DNA of 64,000 nucleotides from Mycteria americana. Lineage: Eukaryota > Chordata > Aves > Ciconiiformes > Ciconiidae. The stretch is taken from the NCBI RefSeq assembly GCF_035582795.1, contig NC_134365.1:221357887-221421886 (forward strand), read 5' to 3'. Below the pieces are notes generated by a model that saw only the letters and a program-made list of their open reading frames with translations, was not told the origin of the DNA and did not search any database. Made by a program: the position numbers and the translations under genes. This document shows positions 8,620 through 22,079 of the stretch, piece by piece. Every line of letters begins with the position of its first letter. Positions within the stretch are counted from its first letter, which is position 1.

Positions 8620-10985
8620 AGGCGAGTCCCGGCGGTGGGAGCGCGGCGGGCAGGGGCTCCCCTCACGGCGCCCGGGCCTGCTGTGAGGGGCTGCGTGGCG
8701 GGAGAGGGACTCCCTGTGGAGGGGCACTGTCCCTGAAGGAGGCCTGTGCCCCCTCCACTGCCCCGGGGAGGGCGTAGGGCGTGGCGGCTCAGTGCTCCTT
8801 CAGCGAACTGCTGTTCTCTAGGCTGTGCCCCGCCATAGGGAAGACCCTCCATAGTTGGCTGTGGGGGGGATATCTTTTATTTCAGGCTTGCCGGATGCTT
8901 CTGTGAAGGGCGTAATCTCAGATTGTTCCTGCTGGCCTGAGTTTTGTGGAGCTGCTTCAAATGCCTGTGGTTTCGCAAAGGGTTTAAGACCCTCCCTCTT
9001 GGATGGGGGCTCTCAGCAGCCCCAGAGCGTGTCTGTGGGGCATGACACAGCCCTCCAGCCTCCTGCTCCCCCTTTGCCCCTCTTCCTACAATATCGAGTG
9101 CTGGGTCTTTAAAGACACCACAAAATCCCCATGTACTAACAATCCTTTTTTATCTTGATTTCCTGTTACTTAACAGCTTTTCTTCCTTATAGCCACAGCG
9201 CATGCTCCTTTTTGGACGCCTCGGCGCTTGTCAAGCACGGCTTGACTCGGACCTCAACAGGCCAAGCCGTGGAGGACACCCGTTCGGCTCTCCGGCTGGC
9301 TGTAAAGCTCCAGAAGCTCCACAGATGAGATTAACAGGTTATAAACTGGCAGAGCACAGGGGCCAGTACCACACCAACCCTTTAGTTTAACCCTTTCTGG
9401 GTAATATCTGCTTGTAGGTATTCAATTGGTGTTTTTGCTCCGTGACCGCAGTGTTCAGTTCCACGGCCATGGGGTTTGGAGGAACCCAAATCCCCAACTT
9501 GCAGCCTCAGGCTAACCCCATCCTCCCAGCCCCGCACCCATGTCCCAAAAATTTCAGGTGATCCCCAACCCATTGTTTTCTATTGCTGCTTGAAACAGGG
9601 GCTTAAAATTAATCACAAGTCTTCCACATCTGCTAAATAACTCGCTGAGGAGGGGTAAAAGGGGTGATGGGGCAGGTCCTACTCTTGCCTAATTTAGGGT
9701 GTGAGCTGCTGGGAGGTGAGGGGTGGGGGGGTTGAGTAAATCGCATCATTTCAGTGGTGCACTTCCACACAGAGCCTCTGAAGCCCTGCTCCTTGTGGAT
9801 TCTCTATCGTCTCCTACTGTACCCAATTTAGTGCAGGGCACTAATTTGCCTTTCTTTTCGATACTCGGCTCCTATTTGCACAGAATATTTTTGAGATTTC
9901 TATCTTTCCGTCAGGGAAGGGGCCAGCTGATTAACAAGTGGTTAGACCTGCAAGGCTTCCTTAGCCTAAGCTAAGAAACTGGGCTAAGAATCTTACGAAG
10001 CTGCGCTCCTACCTACGGCGCAGTCTGAAGCCTTGCAGCTGCAGGGACGGCACTGCTGTACATCCACTGCTGGCAGTGTTTGAAGGTTTAGCAATGCAGA
10101 GTTGATTATTTTCATTAACAACATTTAACAAATACTCCTCAGAGGTTTAATATGAGGAACGGTCATTTCTGAAGGAAGACTGACAGCATTTGGCCTGCAG
10201 CGTTAAGTGATTAGCAAACGAGGAGGAGAGCTTCAATGCTCATGGAACAGACTGACGATTTAACCAACGGCTTTTACTGAGAGAGAAAGGCTTTGAACTA
10301 TTTTCCTCCTGGGAGGTGCCGCATCCTATGGGGGAGCCTCGGAGGAAGAGATGCAAAATCACATTTAATAATCATGGGGGTTTTTGGGGGAAAGTAGGGT
10401 GTGGGAAAGAGGTTGCAAAACAGAGCTGGCATAGAGGGGATGTGCATCCAGAGAGGGGGCGATCAGGGAAAAGGAGGCAGCGAACAGCAAGGCAAACAGG
10501 CTTTGAAAATAAGCAAAACAGCGAGGCGTGGGCATGAGCAAGGGGTGCTGTCTGGGGTGAGCTCGGTGTGTATGGTGAACCCCAGCTTTATCCCTGTGGG
10601 GTTATCGGCTACCTTAGGAGCAGATTCCTGGGATCTGTTTCGTGGTGGCTCCCCTTTTCCCCTTCCTCATCCAGGCAGGGGTTGCAGAGGGACACTTTTT
10701 CCAGAAGGGAAGGGATGAGGAGAGGAGCTATGGCATCCAGATGCACGTGTTTTCTTCAGGAATTGGGGGAATGCAAACCTCCCTGCCATGTTGCTGGTGA
10801 CAGGGGACTAAGCTGACCGTCTGGTTATTAAAGGCAAATACTATGTGGAGTTTCAGATCTGTGTGATATCACGTCCCGGCATTGCCCAAGGGGGTGCAGG
10901 ACTTGTGGATAATTGGGCTGGCAAGGTTCCCAAGGGGTTATTCAGTCACCCCCTTTCCCTGCAGCGGGATCAACTCAGCCTGAGT
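8620..10985. other. Intergenic sequence, no gene recognised
   Basis: After the promoter island (to about 8850) CG density falls. I see short open frames only, without family signatures, and no tRNA or other structured RNA. If the TATA box at 8578 is active, its transcript would lie here. Confidence 0.55.
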
Positions 10986-10989
10986 CACT

Positions 10990-11185
10990 CCTGAGCAATG
11001 CTTGTTCATCCTGTTCTTAAAGATCTCCAGTGCTGGCAACCCACCTCCCCTGGGGTGACTGGCTGAGCCTATCCCTGTCACCAGAAAGCTGTTTTTCTGT
11101 TGTCGGACATAAATCTTCCGTAATTCTTGGCCTGGTGTCCCTGCTGGTACCGTTAACCTGCATCCCTTCCTCCTGCTGGTAACGG
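10990..11185 (-). mobile_element. Old CR1-like LINE relic, minus strand
   Basis: The plus strand reads CTTAAAGATCTCCAGTGCTG, then CCACCTCCCCTGGG, and further on GTCGGACATAAATCTTCCGT. These follow the reverse complement of old CR1 3' regions (AAGACCTCCAGTGATGG, CCACCTCCCTGGGCA, ATGTCCAACCTAAATCTCC, recalled). It is heavily diverged and has no tail. Confidence 0.6.
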
Positions 11186-11189
11186 AGGA

Positions 11190-13090
11190 GTCTAGACTAG
11201 GAGCTACCTCGGTGCAACTGCTCCCTGAATTGAAGTTGGGGGGTGGGTCCAGATCCCAGGGAAGGGGTTTGTGTTACATCCCAAAGTGTCCCCAGTAAAT
11301 TGTTAGGAAGATCCTTGGCACGGTTTTGGCCTCAAACAGCTACCCCCATCCTAACCCAGCCCAATCCCAGCCATGATTTTGGGGTTACTGGGGCCACAGG
11401 TTGTTCTTCAAAAGTAGTTTAGATGCGGCCACCCTATTTGGGAAGGAAGAAAGCACTTAGTAGTGTGGCTTTAGCTTGGGTAAGGACTATTTAATTTGTT
11501 AGCAGCTACAGGCTCTGTCTGTGGAGCCACAAATTGCTGTGACACGTACCACAAACAATGTGGCACCCCGGAAAGGGGTGGGAGCGGGTGGGCAAGCGAG
11601 GGTGGCCATGCTGGGGACCTTGCTGCCACCGCCTCCGTGCTGTCAAAATCCCACTAGGTGCCTATCTCCCTCTCCAGACACCTACATTGCTTCAAAATCT
11701 GGGCTCCTTGTCATGAGTCTGAGAGGGATATCTGCTTGGAAAGCCCACCAGCAGGCCTCCAAGATGGCCTGGCATGAGCGAGGCTGCGTGCAGGCTTGTG
11801 AGGTTGGGCCACGGCTTGATGGGATGTTAAATGTGAGGAGTGGGAGATGCACAGCAGCCGTGCAGGCAGGAGGCCTGGCCATCTCACCAGCTCGTCTGCT
11901 TTCCAGGTTATCACGTGCGCTGGGTCAGGAAGGCGTCTTGTCTCTCTGCTTAAGCTGATCCTGGACCCCTGCTTCAATATTTGTGCAGTGCCGAGCACAC
12001 AGGAGACTTGGTAACATCCTGTCGTCCTGGGAGATGAGGTAGCAGGGAAGGAAGAGGGGAATAAACCATCCTGGTCACATTGCCCTGAAACTTCTCCTGG
12101 AGTGAGTTTGCTCTTTCCTACACCAGCTGTGGTTGGGGTGTTAGGGCTCACATGGGAAGCAGGAGAGGCTCTTTATTCTGCCAGCCTAGGGAAGGGGGAC
12201 ATGGGACAATCTGGGCTTTGTCAGTCGCCTGCAATGGGTTTGACTGTTCTCATGAGCCTTGGGAATGAGGGGAAGATGGGTATAATAGAGGTTTAGGGAT
12301 TTTTTCAGGAGATTTGTTCTCTCTTGGTTTTAGGTCACTGTGGCCACCAGATCTCTCTGGTGCCTCTCCATCCTTCTGATACCTCCAGCAGTTCCTCATC
12401 TCTGCCATGTAGTTGGAGTTTATTTATCTGCAGCTGAGCAGAGCGCTCAGGTTTTGGATCAAGGGTAGCAGAGCCTCCAGGAACCTCTACGTTGCTGAGA
12501 CAATGCTAGTGGGAGAGACACCCGCTCACACAGGGACGTTCAAAGGCTTCAGGAAGCCATCGTGAAGGAGCAGGGCAGAGGGTTTGGATGGGACGTACAT
12601 GAGGTATCAGTAAATGCTACCGAACCATCAGCTCATGTGCATGTTTTGGGGGCATCTGCTTGGGAAGTTATTTTTTCTTGCAAAGCTGTGTGCTGAGCAG
12701 GACAGAGCAGAGAGCAGCTATGCCTTGGGTTTGCACATCCTGCTTTCCAAAGCCTAGCGCCCTTAACAACCAGCAGCAGATGTGTTTAAGGGAATTTCAC
12801 CCCAGTCCCAGACAACCAGGGGTGCTGGACTGATTTTTACCCAAACTCCCTGCTGCTTCAGGGTTGTAGGTGCAGGAGAGGTCTTTGAGCTGAGACACAC
12901 TCCCCTGGTGTGTTAATCTGTTCGTTAGGTGGGATGTTGTGAGATGTTTCGTGTCCCAGTGTGGCACATGGTGTGGGTGCCCTGTTGACCATCAGAACTA
13001 AACCTCTGCTGCACGGCAGCCTTCAGTCAGAGGGCTGGATATGGCAATCCAGATTGCTCCTACGCTTTGGTCCAAGGTGAGATCAGCTCT
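11190..13090. other. Intergenic sequence, no gene recognised
   Basis: Unique, moderately GC-rich sequence. Open frames here (for example 11521-11958 plus and 11711-12151 minus) overlap each other on opposite strands and lack domains, so I do not call them genes. Confidence 0.5.
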
Positions 13091-13094
13091 GTGT

Positions 13095-13260
13095 ATGTCA
13101 TCGCTGACAGATATGTTCAGCCTCTTCTCAAAGATCTCCAGCACTGGGGACCTTGAAGCCTTCCCAAATGATCAGTCCCAATCTTTTAGTTTCTCACTCT
13201 TTTACATGAATTTCTCATCTTGAAATTTAAGCCTGTGATTTGTCCGGTCCTGCTGGGATG
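13095..13260 (-). mobile_element. Old CR1-like LINE relic, minus strand
   Basis: The plus strand has TTCTCAAAGATCTCCAGCAC, then GGGGACCTTGAAGCCTTCCC, and TCATCTTGAAATTTAAGCCT. Together these resemble an old reverse-complemented CR1 3' region. It shares AAGATCTCCAG with the relic at 10990-11185. It is diverged and the limits are approximate. Confidence 0.5.
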
Positions 13261-14940
13261 TCTCCCCCTACCTGCCATCCTGTCTGAACAAGTATTTTTT
13301 TCTATTGTGTATCTCTATGATAAGTAGAGGAAGAAATCTCAAATGCCAACATGGCTCAGAAGTTTCTTCTCGCAGGGCTGCCCCAGCCATGGTTCTGCTT
13401 TGATGCCCCTGGTTGCTGCCCCTCCACTCTCTGTGCTCTCCAGCCCAGCTGGTTCATCAGCTTCCCCCAGGACACTCCTTCCTACCAGGTTCATCTTCAG
13501 GTGTGCAAGAACTTTCTTAGCCCTCAGCTTGGCCAGGGTGACCTTATGGTTTTTTGTTTTTGTTTTTTGTTTTTTTTTTTTCCTGGGAAGACCAAAGGTG
13601 CATCGAGTCTGTGTGTGACTTTAAAATAAAATCAAACAGCTCTCTCACCTTTCTGTGTATTGTCTGAAACGCGGATGTTAATAGTGCTTGGGCTGGATGT
13701 CACCTCAATGGCAATTGTACTCAGGGCTCTGCAAGGATGACTTGGCTTTGCAGGTTTCGACATTCAGGGGCTTGAATCAGCTTGAAGAACTGATTTTTTT
13801 TTTCTTGTTGGCATTTTTAACCAAGCCTTAGGTTCAGAATCCCCCTCCAGCGGAACTTGGTGTTTCCTCTGGCGAAGGAGCCGGTGCAGGGGATTTCTGT
13901 CTGCCTGGCTCCATCACGTGCTCACTGCACCCTCCTTTAAGGCCATCCCTTTCCAGCGGGGTCAGTGATCATACCGGCACCCCTGGATTATCTGTGTGCA
14001 GGGAAGGTGAATCAGAGAAAATCAGAGGAGGCAGAGCCTCTGCACTGGTTGCTATGGAAATCTCTTGTGCTTCTCTTCTGCTTTTCATCTATTTACTGGG
14101 GCACTAAAAAAATCTGTCTCTTCACCATATTTTAGTGTCAGGTCCCTTGCTGATAAAGGCTCTCAGCTACTGTAGACATTGGGTAGGCAGCAGAGAAAAT
14201 GTGTCTGCAGAGATGGAGGTGAAGCCCTATGCCTGTGGGCCTCCTTGAAAGACCCGTGGTTGGAGAGAGGAAGGGAAGATCCGTGCCCAAGAAACAGCCC
14301 GTAAACGTGTGCCAGGAACTTGCTAGGGGTTATCATTTACTTGCTATCTCACCCACGCTTCTGTCTTTAGTTGTCTCTAGTTTAGCTGTTGAATGACTAA
14401 AAGGATATCGGTGCATCGATCCTCATGGTTGTGGGGATCCACAAAATGCCAGTCAACAAAAAAGCTAATTTCCAGGGAACAAAAAAATTATAGTAACTTT
14501 AGTAAGACAAATGATGACATGAAGGAGGCAGTGGTTTGGTGCCGAGTCTGGACTTAGTCCAGCACCTCGGGTGCCTGTCCTGTAGATGCTGCTGCTAGAT
14601 AGTCAGATGGAACGTGTTATTCCCACGGATGCCCTGGCCACCCCCAAAGCTGCCCGCTCCCTGGGATCAGCCTGACCTGGGAGCTGGGGCCTGGGAGCTG
14701 GGGATCCCTTGAAGAGTGACAGAGACCACGGGAAGAAGAGACAGTTCCCCACCAAAGCCACTTGTGGGACAAGCTGCTGTGCAGAGCTTTAGCTCTCTGC
14801 AGAGGTCCTAGTGACAGCGGATTTGGAAAGGGATCTCTGCCAGATACTCTGCCAAATTACTCCTGCACATCCAGCCCACCCTGGACAGAACTTGGTTTCT
14901 GTGTGTCCAGCTTGTTTTCCCACCCAACCCCCTGCAAGGG
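13261..14940. other. Intergenic sequence with a T-rich tract, no gene recognised
   Basis: An interrupted T run lies at about 13550-13582 (T blocks broken by single G). The remainder is unique sequence without recognisable genes. Confidence 0.5.
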
Positions 14941-15200
14941 CCAACGGCTTTAAACTGAAGGAGGGTAGGTTTAGATCGGACGTAAGGAAGAAATGTTTTA
15001 CGACGAGGGGGGTGAGACACTGGCACAGCTTGCCCAGAGAAGTTGTGGGTGCCCCATCATTGGAAGTCTTCAAGGTGAGGTTGGACAGGGCTTTGAGTGA
15101 CCTGATCTAGCGGAAGATGTCCCTGCTCATGGCAGGGGGGTTGGACTAGATGATTTTTGGAGGTCCTTTCCAACCCAAACCTTCTGTGATTCTACGATTC
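14941..15200 (+). mobile_element. CR1 LINE 3' end
   Basis: It begins AACGGCTTTAAACTGAAGGA and continues with GTAGGTTTAGATCGGACGTA, TTGCCCAGAGAAGTTGTGGG and GGTTGGACTAGATGATTTTT. It ends in CTTCTGTGATTCTACGATTC. It is close in sequence to the 3' part of the nested copy at 4474-4907, so the same subfamily is likely. It is a 5'-truncated insertion. Confidence 0.92.
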
Positions 15201-18200
15201 AGGACGTGCGGAGCTCAGCGCTGGCCTGCAGAGGGTATCCTAAGCCCGTGCAAGGCTCCAGCCTCACATTCCGCCACCCCGAGCCAAAACCTCTGCCTTG
15301 CCCAGCCTGCCGGGGAACATTCCTCTGCTTCTCACCTCTCTCGAGGAGCTGGCAGGGTTTTGCCACCGCCGTTTCTCTTTGTGGCCCTCCCAGCGATGAT
15401 GCCGGCCCTGGCCAGACACTTGCCATGGGGTGCAGGTGGGGATGTGTTGCAGCAGAGACAGGAGATATGGACAGGCCCAGGGCACTGTGCTCCACCATTT
15501 TTCCTCTGTCCTTCCCCCTTGCTTTGCCCAGCCTCTCTTCACCCCTCTGTCTTATTTGGTTGCTGATCTCCATCCCTGGAGAGGAATCTCTTACTGTCCC
15601 CTCTATATCGCTGTGTATAGACTATTTACCGTGCGTTGGTCTTGTGCTTGGCAACACACTCAGACGCTAAAAAAATTACCGGATTTCCCATTCCAGCTTG
15701 GACTATGTGATTCCATTGGTAAATTATCTTTTTAAGCCTCATCAGTCATTGACTGCCTTAAACCCCCAAAGGTGCAGCTTTAGAGCTCTTGAAAGTCCTC
15801 CAGCACTCAGACTCATGCTAAAACAACTGCTGCCTGCAGTAGTTACGGCAATTTGCGTGGGGAACAGACGTTCTCAGATGTTGGCACGTGCTCTCGCAGG
15901 GTTTGACTGGATCCTGTTGCAACTCCACAAAGCCCTTGGGAACAAGCTTTGCATTCAAGGTGCTGTAACAAATTATGTTGCCTCCAGCACAAGTCCTGCA
16001 GGTCATTAGATTGCTGTAGGGTGATAGATGTAAAGGCTGCTCCTTCCTTTCCCCTGAGCGTGAGTCAGGAGAGGTAGGGTGATGTCCTCTGTAGACAATC
16101 TTTGTAGCTCGAGGTGTGGTATGAGACGTGATGAAGCTCCCGAGTGAGGCTGAGTTTCACGCATGGTCCGTTGGGCAGAGCAGTCTCCGGGACTGCTCCA
16201 CAGTGAGCGCTCTGCTTGAATGTTCCCCGGACACAGTTGCCTTCGAGAGACCTTCAGGAGGAGCTCTCGCCAACGTTAATCACTCATCAGGATGGGAGCA
16301 GGAAATCAGATGCTGGGTGAAGTGATGTCTGTATTAGAATTGCAGTCGGAGGCAGCTTCCCCAAGCTGCCACATCACAAGGAGGTGCTGGTTGCTTGCAG
16401 GCAAGGTGTCTCCTTGCAGCTCCAGGAGACGCTCAGTGCAGACTTCTAGCTTGGAGGCACATCTCCTGCCATCACTGAACCAAAGCCAGGCCCTGGGTCA
16501 AGGCGGCACAGGAGACCAGCTGCAGAGGTGGCTGCAACGAGCCCACCAAGGAGTTCAAGAGTTACACCGTCAGTCATGGGAAGGAGGTAGCTCCTCTCCT
16601 GTGGTTTCACTGCTGTGAATTACAGATTACTCCACCGCTGGTTTAATGCATGAGAAGGAACAGCATAAAAACAGGCCAAGGTTCATCCCGAAGGATCCTC
16701 GCCAGCTCTCCTCTTCCCACTCTGATCGGAGCTGCAGAGCCAGTGGTGAGAGGAGCTCCTGGGGCATCGTCCAGGGAGGCAAGATTGACTCTGCAGCTCA
16801 GAAAGCGCTGTTTTGCCTCCCCATCCAGCTGTCCATCTCTGCACGGTGCCCTGAGGGACCAGTGGGGAAGAGAGCCACCCAAGCCATCAGCCCCAATTAT
16901 CCAAATGTCCCTCTCTACCTCCTGGTGGCTTCTCTGCCTACAGGGAGGAGGGCTGTCGAGCAGGATGGGCCAGGAGTAGGAGTCTTACACTCCTGCCCAA
17001 CCCATGCGTGGGCTCAAGGCTTTGAGAGGTGGAGGAGACCAACTTCTCTGTGGTGGCTACTCTTGGATTTGGAGGAGAATTCACAGCTGCTGTCTGCTGG
17101 AAAGGCCAAAAAGAGAGGCAAATAGGAAAAGGGCTGATAGGAAGGATTTCCAGGGTATCCAGCTTGTGAGTGATGCTCTGCAAGCAGGACTTTGCAGGAC
17201 CTCATCCTGCTGCAGAGAGAGCACAACGGCAGTGCAATGTAGAAGTGACAAAAGTGAGAAGACCCCTCCTTGAGGAGGGCAGTGGGAGGGAGGGATAAAG
17301 CCCACCGAAACAAGGTGGTGTGGGAAAGCAGGTGGAGGGGATCAGTCGGGGCTGTGCCTCAGCCCTGTTTGAACTCTGCAGCAAGGCTCAGGCTGGGCTG
17401 CCAGCATTGGTGGCATGTCTTCTGCTCTTGGGGAGCTTTGAAGATACGACTCTTGTCCTCCTGGGAGGCTGGGCTGGAGCTGGGAGCCGGGAAAGTACGG
17501 TGAGCTTGTGTCTCCCTGCAGAAGTGGCATGAACCAGCTTTCAAATCCCCAGACGAGAAGAGGAAACCCACGAGGCTCCAGGTATAGGAAGGGAGTTTTG
17601 TGAAGTTGTGGTATGAAGAAAATTTGGATTTTGCTTGATTTAGCCGTACCCTGTGGAGTATGGTGGAGATGCGCCATCCCATTTCTTGTCCCTCTCACTG
17701 GGATGGGAGGGCTCCATCTCCGCTGACTCTAGCTTGGGCCTCTGGCATGCTGATGCGGGATGCATCGACTCCTCCTTGAATGCATGCCAAAAATAAAGGA
17801 CATGGTCACTAGTCATCAACAGAGATGGAGGAAGACTATGGAGTTACAACAGGAATCTCGCCTCTGCTTTGGGCAACCCCAAATTCGGGTGCCAGCGCAT
17901 CCGCCCTCCTGCTGGCCACAGTTCCCCTGAGGCTGTGACACTTTTGCTCAGGGTCTCGTGCCACAGCCTGTGTTTAAAAAGCAGAATCCACTCGTGGGAG
18001 GTGAGTTTCCCTGCTTGATGAAAGGAAGTTGGTGCCAGCTTGGATTGTGTAGCTGGCTGAGGGTCGGTGGGGTGGGGTGGCTGTGGGGCTTGAACGGGGA
18101 CTGTGGTTTTCACTGCGGGATGACTGGCAATCAGGATTTACTCCTGCATTCCTCAGGATGGGCAGCCTTCACGCCTGAGCAGAAGAAACCACATCAGGCT

Positions 18201-21200
18201 ATGTGTTTTTTGCAGCCCGATGTCAAGTGAGACAGCAGCTCCTCCGTCTCCGGGGCAGGGCTCGCTCCTGCAGCCGGATTTCTTTGGTCCGGCTTGCAAC
18301 AGTTCACAGTCCTGCAGGTTTCCAGCTCCGTCGCCTGCAGCTGGCAGCCCTCAATGTGCGTTTCTCCCAGCCCACGGATATGCGCCGGCTCAAACGTCAG
18401 GGATGCTGGGCTGCAAACTTCCAGGGAAAGGTATGGTGTGCAGCCAGCTCCTCCGGCCTGCGGTCTGGCCAGCTCACGATCCTGCCACGAGGCTTGCGTG
18501 GCGGGGGATGTTATTGGAGCCCACGCTGTTTATTCAGTAGTTTGTAGGAGAAGCTCAGTTTTCATTCGAAAAAAAAAAAAAAAAAAAAAAGGTAGTCTCG
18601 TCTTCTCGATTGCCCAGAAAACATGAAGCAAGTTTGACCTAAAGGCTCAGGAACCAGAAGGCAAATATAAAGGACCCAAGTTTATTATTTGCAAGCCAAT
18701 CCCATGGTTTTTGGAGCCTGATTCATGATTGCAGATGGATTGATGTTGGCAGTATTGAACTGTCAGCCGGATTCCTTTGCAGACGAAGATAAAGAGCCTC
18801 GGTTTTTGCCAAAGGGTGAATGCATTCTTTATGAGACTCAACAGAGATGTAACACAGCACCTTGCTCCTGACAAGGCTGGCCTTTATTTCCTGGGTCTGC
18901 ACTTAGGACATGGCTGAACTTTCCCATAAGTTTTAGCCCTGATGCAGGGCCAGGATCTACAGTCTTGAATTCAGCTGTTGCAGAGGAGACGCAAAATAAC
19001 TTAATTGGCCTGGGCTTCGTGTCCCCATTTTTCTAAGCAGTTTCCTAACTTGCCCACAGATGTATGCACGCAATGGACTTTTCAAGTCTGCCCTGTGCAA
19101 GGGAAGAGCTGGAACAGGAGGTACTGGCTGTTCCTGGTGGGAGCTGGAAGGAGCCTGCTGTTTACTCAAAACCCTTTAATATCTTTATTGAGGCATAGGA
19201 AGAAATAGAAGGTCATTGCTAGCAAAATTTGCAGGGAGCTGGAAATGAGTGGAGCGGTGCAACAAGGGAAGCTGGGTTAGATGGTACGCTGGGGACCGTT
19301 GGGTGAGTTGAACCTGGCTGGTGTGGACCTGCACTGCATGGAGGCATGGAGCTGCCAGCGTGCAGATAATGGATGGGGGACAGTACAATGGGGAAAAAAT
19401 GCGGGTCCTCCAACCACAGCGTGGGACATCCCCGGCCCAGACCTACACAGAGGCTGCAGGGGTGCTGAGCCGTCGCTCAGAGGAGGGGTGGGCAGCGTGG
19501 ACCATCCCGGGCTTTGGGTTGCTCTGACACATCAGATGCTGTAATCCACGAGGCATGTTGCTGCCTTCTCTAAAAACCAGCTTTGTGGTTTGTCTTGAAG
19601 ATGTGTGGTCATGTCAGGATTGCTCTGGTTAGCCCTGAAATGCAACAGCAACGGCACTGCTTGTACTTTCTGTAGACGGTGGGTGCCGGATGATGTGCAG
19701 AGCAGCCCTGGGTTACGGGCGCCTACATTCCCCTGTAGTGACTTGGTCCTTCAGCAGAATCATGCTTGCAATTCACAGGGGAGGGCACCGAGCGGTAAAA
19801 TTATTTTTAAAGCTTGTAAACAAGTAGACCTGTGACAATGCCTGTAGACGACCCAGCTCTGTCTCCTGCTCTGTGCACAGGGCTGTGCTCTTTGAGGATC
19901 ACAGATATTCCCGTACGGGAGAGTCAAGGTGGGGTGAGGACTCGCCTGCATTTGCTCGCCGTGCTTTGGTGATTGCCACCTTCTTCCCGAAAGACGTGTC
20001 CCGCCCATGCGGGTGCAGAAATGCATGTTGACTTCTTGCTCCCAGGAACTTAAAGAGAAAATAACAATGATGATGATTTAAACTGTTATTAAAACAGGTT
20101 TCTTATTACAAAGGAGATTTCCCTCTCTCATATCCAGCTCCAGGAACAGGCACCTACAGAGATGGTTTGGTACAGAGGGATGTGTTTGGCTCCTGAGGCA
20201 GGGCTAGAGACAGACAGAAAGAAGAGATGGATGGAAAGAAGAGTTTTTGCTGCAGAAATTCTCCTTGACTGCTTTCCTCTCTGAGCCAAATGGGGAACGT
20301 GGCTGATGTGACCAGGATTAGGGGTTTGGGGCCACCTTGGAGTTGTTGGCAGGCTGGTGGCTTGGTGCCACTCTCAAGTGGGTTGGCGTTGGCCACAAAG
20401 ATCTCACACCCTGGAAAGCCCAATGCCAAGCTTGAATTAATGGAGGAAAATGAATAACTTGGTTGATGGAGGAGATCTCTGGTCACCTGGTGCCAAAGGC
20501 ATCGCAGGCAATGACAGTCTCTCCGCAGCCAGTGGTGCGAGGAAGCTGAAGGAGATGGGGGGAAGAGAGGGAGCCCGTGGTGTAGAGACGAAGCCATTTG
20601 CAAAGGAGAAGCCCAGGGCTCCTGCAAGGTCTAGGACCTCCGTCCAAGCCTGCCTGAGGCGGGGAATGTGGGCATGAAGGTGTTCAGCACTGTGTTAAAG
20701 CCTGTATTTCTTGTGCTAATAAGGTGTCTTGCTCTAAGCACCCCTGGAAGTACGAGCTGTGAAGGTGGAGCAGGAGAAATGGGTAAAAAACCATGCAAAA
20801 TCTGGCCTTAGACCCCCAAGGAGGCTGCAGGAACCCATCTCCATGGTGAACTGGTGGCCCTGGGTTATTCTGGCCATGGGAAGCAGCGCTGCTGAGTAGA
20901 CCCGGCTGCTCAGAGAGGATCCAGTGCTGCCCAGCTTCTCCATGAGGGTCCTGGAGCGCAGAAAGCTGAGCCCCACAGACAGGCAGAGCAGGGCTGGCAG
21001 CCAGAGCTGGACCACTTCGTGCAGGATTTGGGGAGCAGCAAGAACAGCAGCAACGTATCTGGAGGCGAGGTGGCTTCTCCAGGGGTGACTGCGTGGCCGG
21101 TGGCTTTCCAACCGACGGCGTTTCATGCCCAGCAGCTCTATGCTGCGGAGAGGAAGGGCAGCCCATGTGCGAGCGCTGCTCTCCGCTCTGCTGGGGTGGC

Positions 21201-21980
21201 GGCGGGAGGATTTGGGATGGTGGCTGGGGGCCGGGGGGTTCCTGCAGGCAGGGGCTACGCTGGTCATTTAAGATGGCTTTATGCAGCTGGAGGAATGTAA
21301 AGCAGCTGGTGAGGAGAGGGAGCTCCACCGCTTTGTCTCGCCGAAACCTCTGCCCCTACGTGCTGTAGGTACAGGGGGGATAGCTACACCCCGGGAAGGA
21401 AGGAGCCCGTCTATGGCACTGGGAAGGGAACTGGGGTTTACTGGGAGGGGAGTCAGGGCACTGGGAGACCTCGGTGGTGGAGCAGAGCCCTGGGAGGGGA
21501 GGCTGCAGCCTGGATTTCTGCTTTGCCCCACTCGGAGCGTGGGATGCTCGGGGCTGTGCTGGGGCCGGCTTCGCCCCGGGATGGGGTAGATGCATCTGCG
21601 TGGGCTCAACCTCAGCGTGGGGGTTTAAACCCCTCCCGGGGGGGGCCTCAAGCATCTCACAGCCAGGTGGGGTTTAATAGGGAGAAGAGGTGCAGCCGGG
21701 CCTTGTGTCGGGGGGTCACACGTCCCTTTAGTCTCACCTCCTGGCTCGTAGCACCCCAGGACGGGGTCCAGCCCGGCAGGTCCTTCCAGCCCCCCCCCCC
21801 GGGGGCTGTCCCCACGGAGCCCCGGCCAGGCTGCAGGGAGGCAGGGGTTAAACCTGCGGCTCCCGCACCCCCTCCCCGCCCGCCGCCCTCCCTCCGCCCT
21901 CCCGCCGCCGAGGAATTTCCTAAAACACCCAAAAAAAGTGGGAAAATAATAATAATTAAAAAAAAAAAAACCCACCCTGC
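15201..21980. other. Intergenic sequence upstream of CHRDL2, no gene recognised
   Basis: Unique, GC-moderate sequence. A run of 22 or so A residues lies at about 18569-18590. Open frames of 100-214 codons occur on both strands but overlap one another and show no domain, signal peptide or splice pattern I recognise. CG density rises from about 21150 toward the CHRDL2 5' island. Confidence 0.5.
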
Positions 21981-21986
21981 GGATCT

Positions 21987-22009
21987 CCCCCCCCCCCCCC
22001 CCCCCCCCC
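21987..22009. repeat. C23 homopolymer, about 390 bp upstream of the CHRDL2 start codon
   Basis: Twenty-three consecutive C residues follow an A-rich stretch and CCCACCCTGCGGATCT. The complementary G run could form a G-quadruplex and is a likely sequencing or length-variation hot spot. Confidence 0.9.
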
Positions 22010-22079
22010 ATCTCCGCCTTTAATACCAACAAACAAACTCCTCGGCTCTCCCTAAAGGAGGAGCCTTTGATCGGAGCGA

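Larger units (their letters stand above)
6900..8850. promoter_or_regulatory. RNF169: CpG island spanning RNF169 exon 1 and promoter
   Basis: CG dinucleotides are dense from about 6900 and extreme at 7800-8450, in contrast to the CG-poor surroundings. The island covers the start of RNF169 intron 1, exon 1, and the promoter between the minus-strand coding start and the plus-strand TATA box. GC boxes (GGGCGGGG on either strand) recur. Edges were judged by eye. Confidence 0.85.

Noticed and set aside
8559-8777. Short plus-strand frame starting at 8559
   Set aside because: Its ATG lies upstream of the TATA box that would drive it, and it has no conserved features.
20684-21328. 214-codon minus-strand frame upstream of CHRDL2
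   Set aside because: No recognisable domain and it overlaps several other frames. It is stop-poor because of GC content.
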